From Paulownia fortunei (taxonomy: Eukaryota > Streptophyta > Magnoliopsida > Lamiales > Paulowniaceae): 64,000 bases of DNA. Location of the stretch: NCBI GenBank assembly GCA_019321725.1, contig JAGSPU010000056.1, positions 186,001 to 250,000 of the forward strand. Reading direction: 5' to 3'. Position 1 is the stretch's first letter. Each line of letters starts with the position of its first letter. The notes under the pieces are model-generated. The model saw nothing but the letters and a program-made list of their open reading frames with translations. It made no database searches and was not told where the DNA came from. This document shows, piece after piece, positions 40,841-53,407 of this stretch. The translations under genes were made by a program, and so were the position numbers.

Positions 40841-41284
40841 TACTACACCAAAACCATTTCAAAGGAAAAACAATACTAGGAAAAAAAAAGTGATATTATA
40901 CTAATTGAGAATGCAAAGTTGTTACCAATTATATATATTAAATGGCAAAAATTTTTGTCATATCGCACTAATAATTTTCACAAATTTAATGGTAATAAAA
41001 TTATTTTTAAGTTATCACTATTAACATGTACTAGTGGCACACATACAGTGATAACAAAATCTTATAACAATTTAAGTTGTCATTATACATCTATCACTAA
41101 TCACTAATATCATTAATAATGACAATATAGACCACTATTTCTTGTAAGGATTAAGTTATTATCGTGGCAAAATAAAAATTATTGTGATAAAAAAATAATT
41201 GTTACTAATTACATGTCATTAGCGACAACTTTTACGTTGTCATTTAATTTTTTGTTACTAATATTTTAGTTTTTTTGGTGGTGA
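40841..41284. mobile_element. CACTA-like non-autonomous element
   Basis: The left end TACTACACCAAAACC and the right end TTTTTTGGTGGTGAC are imperfect inverted repeats of the CACTA/En-Spm style. The interior is full of GTCACTAAT, GACAAC and TTACTAAT subterminal-type repeats in both orientations. No transposase. It sits in the ABI5 leader intron. Ends are degenerate, so boundaries are approximate. Confidence 0.4.
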
Positions 41285-42333
41285 CATGCATATCAACGTA
41301 TGTAAATTCAACACAATGCCACTTAACATTCTTACCATACTAACTCAGTCATGTCATAATGTCGAAGCAGATCTACAGAACTAGAAGATACATGGTTAAA
41401 ATAGTTTGTAAGATTTCTTGACAAAATAACATCTCTGAGTGACTGATATACGCAGTAGGCTCCATCGTGGAGACACTTTCCCACAAATCATCACATTGAT
41501 GGTGCAGATTTCGCCTTCTCAGTTCTCACACAATTCCGAAAATCCCAAATATCGCTAGTCCTAGGAATATTTAATCTGCAATTTTCCTCGTCGACTTTGC
41601 TCGGCAATTCCCAAGTCAACATTGAATGCTTCTGCAAGATTTGTCATCTTTTGACTAAGTTTACCGTCACAACTAGCTTGAAGGAAGAAACCCTCTTGCT
41701 TTCAAGAAACGTGGCTTGAAAGATCTGTCGTCTAACCAAATTTCAATCCCAAAAATGGAACACTGATTGGACAGATGCTTACAAATCAAACCTTGGACCA
41801 CTCTCCTCATTGCTTGTAAGTGACATGGTAATTACTAAGAACCAAAAAGAATTCAAACTTTTGCACGTTATTATCACAAAGAACTTACTAATAAACCAGG
41901 ATTAAAAGTAGAAGTGGCAAGCAAAACAAGATCCATACTGACTTGTACAGAACAGCGATCACAAAATCCAGCAAATAAATTAAGCGTTACACAGATAAAA
42001 CAAGTATATCGATGAATCATGATGAATTCATAATTGAAATAAAGATTACCTTTTCTTTAATAAAATTCGAACAAGTAGCCAAAATCCTCAAAGCAAGCTC
42101 CAGACCAGCTCATCAAAAAAAAAAAAGAAATACAAAGCACAGCTGCCATATCCAACTCTCCAGACCTTCAGCATAACATGCATAGATATACAGAGGATAG
42201 ATACATGTGTATGTATATATATAGAGAGAAAACGGATAGCATGTCCAGTTTCAACAGTAGCTTGTCCAGGGTGGTTTTCTTGCAGTGGTAAACAGGAAAG
42301 AGTAGCGATATTGTTGTTGGCGGGGGCGGGGGC

Positions 42334-42347
42334 GGGGGGGGGGGGGG
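42334..42347 (+). repeat. 14-G homopolymer in a G-rich patch
   Basis: A run of 14 G preceded by GGCGGGGGCGGGGGC, in or near the first ABI5 leader exon (C-rich on the ABI5 strand). It could form a G-quadruplex. The exact length is suspect because homopolymers are often mis-called. Confidence 0.7.
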
Positions 42348-42529
42348 TTGCGGGCCCAGCAGACGGAATAAAGTGGGAATGGCCCAAAAATCAACTGCGG
42401 CCCATACTGAGAGGAAGAGAGAGCTTTTGTGTTGAGGCACATAATTTTTTGCATGGGCTGGTGGACACGTCTCGGACAAGTGTCTTCAGCGCAGTTCCTT
42501 AAACAGTGTCCAGATTTTCCCTAGGTTTA

Positions 42530-42535
42530 CACGTG
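42530..42535. promoter_or_regulatory. G-box/ABRE upstream of ABI5
   Basis: Palindromic ACACGTGT centred on CACGTG, just upstream of the inferred ABI5 transcription start. A second ACGT core (ACACGTCT) lies at 42465-42472. Group A bZIPs, including ABI5 itself, and HY5 bind such sites, so this fits auto- or ABA-regulation. Confidence 0.5.
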
Positions 42536-42539
42536 TCTT

Positions 42540-44200
42540 CTTGCATCTCCCAGTTGATAAAAGCTCAAGTGTGGGATTTGGTCGGGCCGAATCGGGCTGG
42601 ACTGGATTGTTCATTGGGCGAGCTGATTTTAGCTTGAGAACAAAGGCCTATAGAATCGAATAATCAGTACAACTTGCAGTTGTACCAGTCAGTTTCCAAT
42701 TATGGGAAAAAAATAATAAATCAATACTAGCTGGACTAAATAAAGTGAATAAATTTTAATACATTATTTTTTAATGTAGGTTGATGATTTCTCATATTCT
42801 CATATTTTTATATTTTAATTATTAAATTATATTTGGATTGAAGGATTTGAATTTGATGGAAGAATTTGAAAAAATAATTTCATATACTGTGAATTTAAAA
42901 TTCACTACAATTACTCAAAAAATAACTTAAAATAAAAGTTCAATAATTTCAAATGATTTCATATATTATGGATTAAGGCTACTAGATAAAGATACTCCAA
43001 GAGCATTTAGGATCTTTCAAAGAAAAATAATGAGATTTACAACATAACAGATATTTTTGGAGGAGATAAGAGATGTTGCCATTGAGATCGATTCTAAATA
43101 CAAGTTAGTCTAAGTGTTTAAAAAACTCAAAGTCTAAATTTAGACAAAAAATTCCCCAAAATTTAAAAGAAAACTTAAAAATTACCAAATGACAAGGGTA
43201 TTCATAGATCTTGATAGAGAGGTATCATTGTTTTCGCCCTTTAGTGCAATTTTTGTCTAAATCAAGTTGTTTTTTCCTGAATTATTATTGTTCTTTTCTA
43301 TTTCATTTCACTATTTTTGCAAAAACTGAAAGATAATAGTAATTAAACGTAATTCTTCATGCTAGTAGCTTTTCTAAGGATGATTTGCATAACAAAAATA
43401 TACTTGATATCTTGATATTATGTGTATTAGTCCGTATACATAGTGGTTTTGATAATTAATATCTGATGTTATAGATGATATAATTATTTACATGTAAAAT
43501 TTTAAAATTTAAATATAATGATTGATATGTATTCTCCATTAAAAAGAAAAAAAAAAACAGATCAGTTGTGATCACAATATTTGAAAAATCAAAATTTTAT
43601 CAAATTCAAGTTGGATATTTTCTCACTCTCAGTGTGGGTGGAGTTTGGAGATAATTTCCTGAAAGAAAAAGATGCAGATCATCAAGTATAATTTCTTTTG
43701 CATTTTTCAGAATTAGGAAAATCTGCCATCTGTTTTTGTCAGCATCTTTAAAGCTATGGAGGGTAAAAATTTCAAGCTGGATAATTATTAAAGCTTTTCA
43801 TTTTTTTTTTTTCACGTCTGTTTCCTTTCACTAGAATTCTTCCAACTACTTGCCAAGGACCATCAACAGTTCTAATTTAACTTGGAAAAAAAAAAAAGGA
43901 AAATGAATGTTAGTATCCTTTAAATATCTTTAAAATAATTGATTTATACCTCAAATTTGTTGCATTAAGAATTACGTCAAATTGTTCCCATTGCAATTAT
44001 TTACCTTAAAGAAGAACAAAACAATTTCGAGATCATAATTTCGAAACGCATATGCGCCAATGCACCAAATAAAGTCAAAAAAAATAATTATTAGCTATAA
44101 TAATCCTCCTGCCCTGCTTTGTCACAATCACATCCTCAATTCCATAAAGTGTGTCTGCTGCACTCACCTAAAGTGAGATTAATGTCGCAAGCCCCACCAC
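42540..44200. other. Divergent intergenic region, ABI5 to germin-like gene
   Basis: AT-rich spacer between divergently transcribed genes. A segment at about 42830-43000 with GGATTTGAATTTGA-like phrases may be MITE debris. No gene recognised. Confidence 0.4.
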
Positions 44201-44208
44201 TATAAAAA
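44201..44208 (+). promoter_or_regulatory. TATA box, germin-like gene
   Basis: CACTATAAAAAAA about 135 bases before the start codon. A second TATAAAAC at 44303 is only 35 bases from the ATG and is less likely to be the core promoter. Confidence 0.45.
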
Positions 44209-44337
44209 AAATAAAAATAGATATATGGCATGAAAATAAATTCTAATTGCAGGATTGCAACTGTAGAAATCAGACAGCTAGTCCCTCTTTGCTTTTCCCT
44301 TCTATAAAACCATTCACTAGCTCTGCTTCATATACAG

Positions 44338-45020
44338 ATGAAAGTTTTGACAAGAAAAATGTATCCAAAACTTTCTTTTTTGTTACTTCTTTTCTGTCTC
44401 TCTACTGTAGTGACATTGGCTTCAGACCCAGACCCTGTTCAAGATTTTTGCATCCAAACACAAACTTTGATGCCTCTGCCACAAGAACATCAAAGTTACC
44501 ATGCAAGAATCCTAGGTTGGTCACCCCGGATGATTTCGTGTTCTCGGGTGTAAAATCACCAGGAAATTTCTCTGATATAGGCCTCTCAGCCATATCAGTG
44601 AATCCAACTACATTTCCAGGGCTTAACACACTAGGCATGTCGTTTGTACGTGCTGACCTCAAGCCTGATGGGATCAACCCACCACATTTCCATCCCAGAG
44701 CCACAGAAACGGTGTACGTCTTGCAGGGCAAAGTCTACTCTGGTTTCGTGGATTCGACTAATCGAGTTTTTGCTAAGGTTATTGAGCAAGGAGATGTGAT
44801 GGTTTTCCCCAGGGGTCTAGTGCATTTCCAGATGAATGTTGGGAAATCTCCTGCCACAGTTTTTGGATGTTTTAACAGCCAAAACCCTGGAATGCATAAA
44901 ATCCCAAATGTTATCTTTGGTTCTGGGATTAATGATGAGCTTCTGGAGAAGGCTTTTGGACTGAGTCTTAAGCAGATTTCCACGATGAGAAGGAGATTCT
45001 TGCCTAAAAGGCCGAAGTAA
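44338..45020 (+). CDS. Germin-like protein (cupin), one frameshift
   Basis: Secreted cell-wall or apoplastic cupin; some relatives have superoxide dismutase or other oxidase activity, but activity here is unknown. The N-terminus has a signal peptide (hydrophobic core LSFLLLLFCLSTVV) followed by SDPDPVQDFC. Germin box 1 reads PPHFHPRATETVYVLQG, with HFH where HTH or HIH is common. Box 2 is PRGLVHFQMN, so the metal ligands His, His, Glu and His are all present. The two family cysteines (QDFC and LPCKNP) are present. The frame breaks at about 44452-44456 between DFCI and PNTNFDAS, best explained by CCC reduced to CC. Allowing one base gives 227 aa, or 220 from Met at 44359. Intronless. The start was placed at 44338, since the signal peptide is in that frame. 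Confidence 0.9.
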
Positions 45021-45518
45021 ATGGTGAAAGGGCATTTTCATGGATTCTTGTTTCAGTTCCCTTTCTGAATTTATTAAAGAGGATACAGGAAATTCATATT
45101 TACTGTCTCTGTGTTGCATCTCTTCTTTACTCATCCAGAAATCTTTTCATTCTTATATAGTACATTTTTCAAGTCTTTCAAAATTTATGTGATGTGGTGT
45201 GCCTAGATCAAAATGAGTATGTACGTGTCGCCTGGAAAAAAAAAAGTCATTTGCTATAGATCAACACGAACACAACACAGTTACATCTACTGATTAGAAA
45301 CATAAATAAATTCGAACTCGATTTAATGCAACTAATTTGCAAGCCCGGAAATGCTAATTCTGGAACTCATTAAAAAAATTACAGGTTTCATACAAAAAAT
45401 GCCGTCAAAACAAGACACAATACTACGTAAAATACTGTCACGAAAAGAAACTTAAAATGAGCCAAAATAAGTTCAGATACGTAAACCTGGTATAAGAAAC
45501 CTATGAAAGGCCTTCCTT
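45021..45518. other. Convergent 3' region
   Basis: Lies between the germin-like and alpha/beta hydrolase stop codons and should contain both 3' UTRs. No gene or repeat recognised. Confidence 0.5.
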
Positions 45519-48500
45519 TCAAGCTACAAGTGCTTGTATGACTGAGTCTGCTCTTCCATCAGCAAATAGAAACATATGACCAGCACCTGATAACTCATGA
45601 TAGTGAATCCACGGCAGCTGATGGGCAATGTAACGCTGCAGGGTAACAGGGACAAGACGATCGTCATCTCCCTGCCATAAGTGAACAGAACCTTCACTTT
45701 CTGAAAATGGATTCTTCAGATCCGTCGGATCAAATTCCCAGGTCCCAAAGCCAATCATTGCATCACGGTGAAGGGACTCAAACTCGCCTTGTTGTCTTGC
45801 CAGTGCCTGGTCATGTCAAAAAAGCAAAATTCAAAGTGAGATATTGAACATACAGATTCATAAATGAACATCAGCCAAATTAGAATAAAGACAGACAAAA
45901 ATATTGTGCCATTCAATACGCGTAGGATATGAACAGAATGCATGCCGCATAAAAAAAATGGCTACAAAGACTAACATAATAGAAAAGTCAAGCTTGTTTC
46001 TGCATGTCCTTAGGAAGGATACGCAATTTGAGGAAGTAACAATGTTGACTTCACTTAGCATTTAAAAGAACACTAAATTAATGTGTTTATAAAATACATA
46101 AAGAATGTTTAAAGGCAAACACGAAGTGGGCAATAAATGGCTACAAAACCAACATTATAAAGGCAAATCTATTGTCTGCATAACCTTACTAAGGACATGC
46201 AAATTGAGGAGCTAAAAGTTGTTGACTTTGATGGGTAAGAAGTATATACATTAGCATATGCATATAGGTAAGAAAGGGGCCATTAAAAAGAGCACAAGAT
46301 TCAAAAGAATTTGAGGTCACATGATTGTGATTACAGATTTTAGTTCACACAACATTAATGCTTTCAATCATTCTCAATAGGTACCCGAAGCATCAATAAA
46401 TCCTATAACTTCGGCAAGAGTCCACTTCCTGCAGCAACAGCATGATGGATCGATAACATATGAAAAGCCAAAAGTTACAGTCTGGACCAAGCCAATTGAC
46501 ACTTAATTTGTCATGGAAGAGATATTTCACTTCCATTGTTAACAAATCAAGCAGTCCTAGATGTGACAGTACAAAATCGAAATGATTCCACACAAGGAGC
46601 TCAAGAAAACATTAAGCTTCTGAATCATATAGACTCCCTTGTGTTAAATTCAATGTGTCTCCTTTCCTTCATCAATTGTGTTAAATTCATGTGTATCTAG
46701 AAGAGTTTTTTTCTTCTTTTCTTTGCTTCAATACAAGTTTACCTAGCATAGACTAGATAGTTCTGAAAGGACAGCCCATGTCAACATGGACATATCAAGA
46801 CAAAATAGAGTGTTACCACTAAATTAAAAAATCAACAGGTGTAACTGAAAGTTAAATCATGAAAAGAACAAAAAAGTTCCAACAAACTATTTGACAGCTT
46901 GGGTTCTGCGGAGATGGCCATGATAGAGCACAGTGGAAAAAGGGAACACAAAAACTCAACAAACTATTTGACATCTTAGATTCTGCAGAGATGGCCTTGA
47001 TAAAGTGCAGTAGAAAAAGAGGATCCACACAACCTCATCTCATACTCCTCTCATCAATATGGAATGAGGCTTTATTTTTTACAGTTAATTTCATCATTTG
47101 ACGTCTTAGATTAAGGTTGTTGAGGTAAGGAGTTGAAAATCCATAGGTATTAGAATCTTATAGATGATAGCATCGATTAATTCCTTTCCAACTTAAAGTA
47201 AACATACCATTCATCTTTTATATCCATATACTAATGTCTCATTAAATATGAAGCTTTGTGCCCAAGGATACATAGCGAATTCTACAAATATTCATCTTAT
47301 GTTTACCATTGAATGGGTCCAACTAAATTCAAACATTAATCAACTCATCCATAATCTAACGGAATTACCTAAGTAGTGATCAAGTAGTTAACCCAAAAAA
47401 GATGTATGGTGATGACTATTCTACTACCTACTATACATTTGCCCACCAAATAGGAGCAGAATTGGCTACTCACACTTTATGAGGATATTTTCATTCTATT
47501 TTGATTAAATTCAGCTTTACTAGATGCTAAAGTTATAAAAACTATCAATCAATAACGAATCGACCTTGAGAAATCTCAGTACTCATGTGTGGATCAGCTT
47601 AGTAATAATAGCGTTAAAATTAATACTTTGTAGTAAGATAAATTATATGCAGTTATGAGACTTGAGTACTCAATGTTTTTCTCTGATTAGGAGCATATGA
47701 TTCCTTTTTTTTATTTTTTCTGTTGATTTACTTTTTATTTCAATCAGTCATAGTAAAACAACAATTGATAGGCATTGTGTAATTCTATGCCATGAAGGAT
47801 ATAATTGATGTATGAAATTGTTTTCCTCAGAAAAATAACGTACTTTCTAGATTTTCTCCCTCATAATACCTATCCTCTTAATTTTCAGGCAATGAATGAA
47901 AATATACCATGCGGTACAATTTAAGTATTATAGAATGGTTTTCAAGAACTTTAAACACAAAAGGACAAGTAAGTTGGAGAGCAAGTTTAATAACTGATGA
48001 TTGTACCATAGAAGTGCATGGCTAATGAATCGAACAAAGATATTAGGATTGTCTGCCCTATTTTTTTATATTTTACTAACAACAATTCATATGTAAGTTT
48101 TCCTATTAAAAGAATGTAAAAACCATTACCTGATATTCCTTTCTTGCAGAAAGAATCCTTGGAATTAGTTCTTTGTCTTGATTGGAAAAAATTGTTGGGC
48201 TGTGAGTGATAACACTTGAAGCAGGGAACAATTTTTGGGTGTTCCACCAGTAGGTAAGCCACGGTATATAGTGAGCAACACGAAGAGCCCATTGGTCTTG
48301 TGTAGGCTGCTGCTCATATGCTTGTTGGGACATGTTTGAAGGAATAGAAGGCCACCAATAATTCACCACTGGTGCTATTAGAGCTGCTCCTGCCAATCTG
48401 TTCATCATTATAGCCAACATTACTTTGGACGGATTATGGTTAAAAAGGAAAACATTGTTGCAAGCAATGGTGGTACAGAAATATTGGAAGACACAAAATA

Positions 48501-49969
48501 GTTTAGCTATTAAAGGACAAAATGCATTCCTCAATCTCTAAAAGTAATGTAAACGAAACAGACCTGTGAGGAATATACTTGAGGCAGCTCCAGACAATCT
48601 GTCCACCCATGGAAAATCCAGCAACATAAAATTTGGATCCTAGTCCCAACTGATCAGCAAGCTCCTCAATGTCAAATGCCAAGCTCTTAACTGTTCGGGT
48701 AGGGTGAGGATCACTCTCTCCATAACCAGGTCTGTCAAATGAAACAATGTAGATTCCTTTACTTTCAACTATACCCTGCAAAAGAGTTTAAAAATGAAAA
48801 TGGAAGTCAGTCCACAGGATGCTATATACACAAAGCAGTTGATCCACAGAAGCCATTAAGCAACATAAGGGAAGCACCATTACCGGGGACAGGTTTGCAG
48901 TTATTGCCGAAACATCATGCCTGCAAGAAGCAAACCATGAACAAACACTATTTTGTGCTTTGCAATATCCTTTGGGACACCATATTCTTCGTAAGCCAAG
49001 TATCTCCCATCCTTAAGCTGTATTCTCGATGCTGTAACTGGAGGCCCATCTGTGGAGCCACACGTCTTTGGAGGAGGAGGCCGAGTTGCCTGATAAGCCC
49101 AAGCTAAAACCCCATAAAGCCAACCAACAGTATTTTCTTCAACATCCCTGAAACATTTTTTAGTTTAAGAAGTTTGACAAAACAACAAAACTAGGTCTGA
49201 ATTGAGTGAGGAAACTTTTAAAATTAGACTAGATAGGTGGCTTCCTTCAATATCAATCCCATATAACCAGCTAAACAGTACTGTCATTGCAATAAATGTT
49301 ACATTGGCCATATTGCAAATGCAAACAAAGGTTGTATCAGCACTCCATATCTAAACATCCCACCTTTTACCTCAACAAAACCATAATTTGCACCTAAATC
49401 ATACTAAAATCGCCCAACAGATATTGAAGTTCACTCATCAGTATAACTTGGAGGATTTTGAAATCATCCTTTGCACCAAAACCAGATCATGAGAATACAA
49501 ATGATATGTCCTCAATGTCAAATTCTATACTGGATTGAAAATATAGTCCTCCATTATTATTGTGTCGCAGTACATGCAAAGCCCAAAAAGCCAGCAATGA
49601 ATTCAGGTACATAAACATTTCTACCAAACCTCGAAATCTTACTCTAACACATAGACCAACTTTCATAGATTTCATTGCAATTCACCAGCCCGCTACATAC
49701 AAATAGCCAGTTTTCCAAATCAAGACCAAGACTTTGAACCATTAATCACCACATTAGCTCTTCACAACATCCAAGCATATATTTATTCAGATAAAAAAAA
49801 CCAGACTCTTTATTCAAACAAGAAAATCTGAGCGTGAAAAGCGATAAATGAAGAGGAAGAATATTAAGTAAAGCCCACCTGAAAATTTTGAAGAAGTCTT
49901 TGGCTTTGGTTTTCGGGTATGGGCCCTTGCGGAGGCCGCAGATATTTTCCGGGTTGTTCCAGCCGCCAT
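45519..49969 (-). CDS. Alpha/beta hydrolase fold protein, 5 exons, two frameshifts
   Basis: Putative serine hydrolase of unknown substrate. Exons 49969-49879, 49147-48884, 48775-48564, 48397-48130 and 45806-45519. The N-terminus (MAAGTTRKISAASAR) is basic and precedes a hydrophobic stretch, KKILLVGFMG into VLAWAYQ, a likely membrane anchor or signal. The catalytic set is visible: oxyanion region FVHGF, nucleophile elbow GFSMGG (Ser174), acid in WQGDDDRLVP (about 326-328) and GAGHMF (His356). Exon 2 holds two frame breaks: about 49106-49110 (five G reduced to four, between FMG and VLAWAYQ) and about 48930-48934 (four T reduced to three, within HGFASCRHD). With both allowed all splice phases agree and the product is 374 aa. 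Intron 4 is 2.3 kb. Confidence 0.87.
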
Positions 49970-50293
49970 TGTTTTCCTACTTGCTGCTCTGTTCCAGAAG
50001 CCGATCCCACTAAACAGAATTCTCAAATTCGGAGATTTAACTACAAACACACAGTGAGTGGGTATGCTATGTGTGTTTGTTTAGCGGAGCTGAGAGATCT
50101 GAATGCAAATGGTGAGTCAATAACGTGGTGGAGAGAGTGCTGTAAATATTCTAAGCTGAACTATTTTAGTATAAGAAGCAGTGTTACCAGACCATGTCTT
50201 AAAGGGCCGGCCACTTTTGACGACTACTCGACTATTGATTGGTCCGATTATCATGTCGTGTCATTGGAAATCAACCTACCCAAGTCCCCAATT
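49970..50293 (-). promoter_or_regulatory. Hydrolase 5' UTR and promoter region
   Basis: Immediately upstream of the hydrolase start codon on the minus strand. Not strongly AT-rich. No definite TATA box identified. Confidence 0.3.
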
Positions 50294-50532
50294 TTATGGA
50301 GAGTAAATATATGTATATATTGGAATAAACTCAAATATTATATTTTTATAGATTATAAATTTCAGTTTTCTTTATATTAATTGCTAAGATATATTGTTGT
50401 GTAAATTAAAATTAAGGTGATTACAAATATTAATATATTAGAATAAACTATACATGGATGGAATATTATATTTTTATTAATTGTACTCTTTAGTCTAATT
50501 TCTAAGAAATTTTGTTGTGTAAATTAAAAATA
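50294..50532. repeat. Imperfect tandem duplication, about 118-bp period
   Basis: TTGTTGTGTAAATTAAAA recurs at 50394 and 50512, each preceded by a similar block containing GGAATAAACT or GAATAAACT and a TATTATATTTTTAT phrase. The two units are diverged. Confidence 0.55.
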
Positions 50533-51128
50533 GGGTGAATTTTACTTTGCCTCCCCTTAGTGTCATTTTGCCCCCTTAAACCAGGAAAATATACTTTGCC
50601 CCTCCAACTAAGAAAATATATGATTTTGTTTTTCTAATTTACTCCTATTTTCAATATATTTGAGAAATTTTAAATTTTAATGTTTTTTATATTTGCAATA
50701 TAAAGCAACTACTTTAAAATATACCAAATATAAAATGACATAAGTAAATTTTGTACTTAGTTTACTATATAAAATAGTCATTTCTTGTATTAATTAATTA
50801 ATTTTATTTTTAATTATCAATGATATAGATAAAATTGAATATTTTTCTAAATATGATAATAAATACCAATCTAATTGTTACTATTAAACAATATAAGTAA
50901 TACTCACTAATAAGAATCACGGTATGAGTTAGTTTAAATATTAAAAGGGGCCATAACGTTAAGATATAGGGAATATATGTAGAGTAAATAATAAATATAT
51001 GTTATTTTTAAATAATTTAAATTTATTTTCTTAGTTGAAAATTTGGAGGGGACAAAATATATACTTTCATAGTTTAAGAGCACAAAATGACAACAAACGT
51101 ACAACTTAGGGGGCAAACTGAAAATCCA
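50533..51128. mobile_element. MITE with long inverted repeats (Mutator-like type)
   Basis: The two ends are inverted copies of each other over roughly 90-100 bases. The left end reads GGGTGAATTTTACTTTGCC, then TGTCATTTTGCCCCCTTAAA and CTCCAACTAAGAAAA. The reverse complement of the right end repeats the same order (TTTGCCCCCTAAGTT, TGTCATTTTG, CTTAAACTATGAAA, CCCCTCCAA, CTAAGAAAA). The TTTGCCCCC-type phrases are typical of abundant plant MITEs. The AT-rich centre has no coding capacity. A clear target-site duplication was not found. Confidence 0.7.
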
Positions 51129-53067
51129 CCATATAATATACACACTAGGCCGCAAACCATTGGTCTACAATTTAAGTCAATGGACCAATACTTATGCGGA
51201 TTTTTAAATAGGCCCAGATCACCCGAGGCCCATACAAAGAGCCAGCAGCAGCGACCTATTGTTCCGCTTCCGCGTGCTTGGTTTTATTTTCAAATTTATT
51301 ATTAAAATTTTGATTAAAAATAAAATTATATTTGAATTAGTAATGCTTTCTATATTGACTATATAGATTTATAAATAAAAATATATTTATTTTATAACTT
51401 TTTTTGGATGAAAAAAATGTGAAATGTTAGTATGTTTTAAAATAAAATTTGATAGATGTATGAAAAGACATAAAATATTAGTATATTAGAAAATAAATTT
51501 TTAAAATAAAAATATATTATATTTTTTATAAAAATAAATAAAATAAATGTATTTTAAAATTTCTAATAATAAAAAACTAATACTCATCCTAATTCTAGGG
51601 TGGCTTCCTTCAAGTGGAAATTGTATTGGGCCAGGGTGATTCTGATTTCCAGGTCAAGTTAATATTTGAGTACAATACAAAATTATATATGCACAATCAT
51701 AATAGATAGGCTGTGGTTTGGTTCTAAGTTCTAACTTTAGGATGCCAAATCCAGATTTGTAGAGTATAATATTTACTCAAATATTGGATACACATTCAAA
51801 GTTACCCTATTAAATTTTTAGACATTTCGTTTTTTAATGCACTAATTATTTCGCTCATTATCTCTCCTTAGTTTCGTAAATGCCCAAACACATAATTAAT
51901 TTTTATTTGGTAGTTCAAATTGAACTTCTGCATCATAAAAAGTTACTAAGGGTGGCGGGGTGATCCTGCGAAAACCTTCTGACGATCAAGTCAGTTCTAG
52001 TACAAAAATCATTTTATATTCAAGTCAGTTATAAAGTAAGTAAAGTACAAACCAAAAAAATTGAAAGTAATTAAACATATAATAAATTATGTATCTTTTA
52101 ATAATAAATATTGAAGATGTTTATAATATTGATATGAAAGTTTTAAATGTTTGGGTCCTTAAAGCCTCCGAAAGCTTTAACCAAAACATTATAACTCAAC
52201 TTTATTTATTAACTTGTGAATACTTAAACTTAACTTATTGATTTTATATTTGTTCCGATTCATAATACAAATAGACCCTTGAACTTACCCTAATAGATTA
52301 TTTTGACCTCATGACCATCAAATTCCATAAATTAACACTATGAATTAACATCGAATTGACCTGATTTGAAATAACATGTGATATCAAATTTGACAAATTT
52401 TGAAAACATAACCAAACACATATTCAACATTTCCTATTTTTTCAAAACAACTTTTATGGAAGTGTTTCATTAATTGTTGATTGTAGTAGTTGATGGTTTT
52501 TCTTGATTGCTAAATAATTATTAAATATTAATGTTTATGATGTAATAACATGTTATCATTTCACCTAAAAAAATTAAAAAATTAAAAAAATAGTCCAAGA
52601 CACATTTTAATTTTCGAACGAATATACCGATGGCATCTTTTTTCTCTTTTCCTAACATAGTTTATCAAATGCACCCAAAATTTAGAACCATATGAGTCAT
52701 ATATATTCAAATGTTCCCTAAAATTACTAAACCTGTTTAAACATTTATAGGGCTTTAATTCAATGACATCATCTCAATTGTTCAGACTGTGGGATACTAT
52801 TTAACAATAGGGATTATAATTGACAATTCATAAGCTCTTGAAAAAGCTTTCCTGTTATTATAGTGAGATGGATTGATTTGTTCTGGATGTAAGTCCAATT
52901 GATGTTTTCCAAGTTTCTTTGATACCTGAGGACAGCCAATCCAAACCTATTTTAAAATTTAAAATTTGACCTCATTAATTAATTTGATCAAAAGCCACTA
53001 AAATTTGGTGCCATTTTGAGGGCTATGGGATGGGCCAAGAGGGGTTGGCACCATTTCTGATTAAAAA
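51129..53067. other. AT-rich intergenic region
   Basis: No gene recognised. Two GGCCCA (site II) motifs near 51210-51234 could mark a promoter, but no associated reading frame was found. Confidence 0.4.
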
Positions 53068-53407
53068 GAGTATTTGGCTAAGTTTATTTAAAATGTTATA
53101 TAAATTATTCCATCTTATCAGATGTATTTAAAATTTATAGAATATATTGGTTCTTATTTTAAAATAAGCTTTTGAATTTTTGAATTAAATAAAATCATAA
53201 ACTTATAAATATGAATAATGACAATTGTGTAATCAATACTATTAATACTAAAGAAGTTTGTCTTTTTTAACCGGAGTTTATTTTTCTAATACTTATATTG
53301 AGAGCTTATTAAGATCATTTCATAATTTTTTTAACAAATTATCTATAATATTTTATAAATTCTCAAACATATTATAAGATATTGTTTTAACTCACTCAAA
53401 CACCTTC
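53068..53407. mobile_element. hAT-type MITE, copy A
   Basis: The left end GTATTTGGCTAAGTTTATTT and the reverse complement of the right end, AAGGTGTTTGAGTGAGTT, form the GGTGTTTGGxTxAGTTTA terminal inverted repeat seen in many plant hAT MITEs. A related copy lies at about 61705-61998. Confidence 0.55.

Larger units (their letters stand above)
39978..42420 (-). other. ABI5 5' UTR with a long leader intron
   Basis: On the minus strand AAAG/GTAATC at 42050 is a good donor for a first, non-coding exon (about 42400-42050). The acceptor must lie shortly upstream of 39977. The roughly 2-kb leader intron holds a CACTA-like element and little else recognisable. Confidence 0.4.

Noticed and set aside
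42088..42479. Pro-rich open frames on the minus strand
   Set aside because: Created by the G homopolymer patch in the ABI5 leader region; low-complexity, not a protein.
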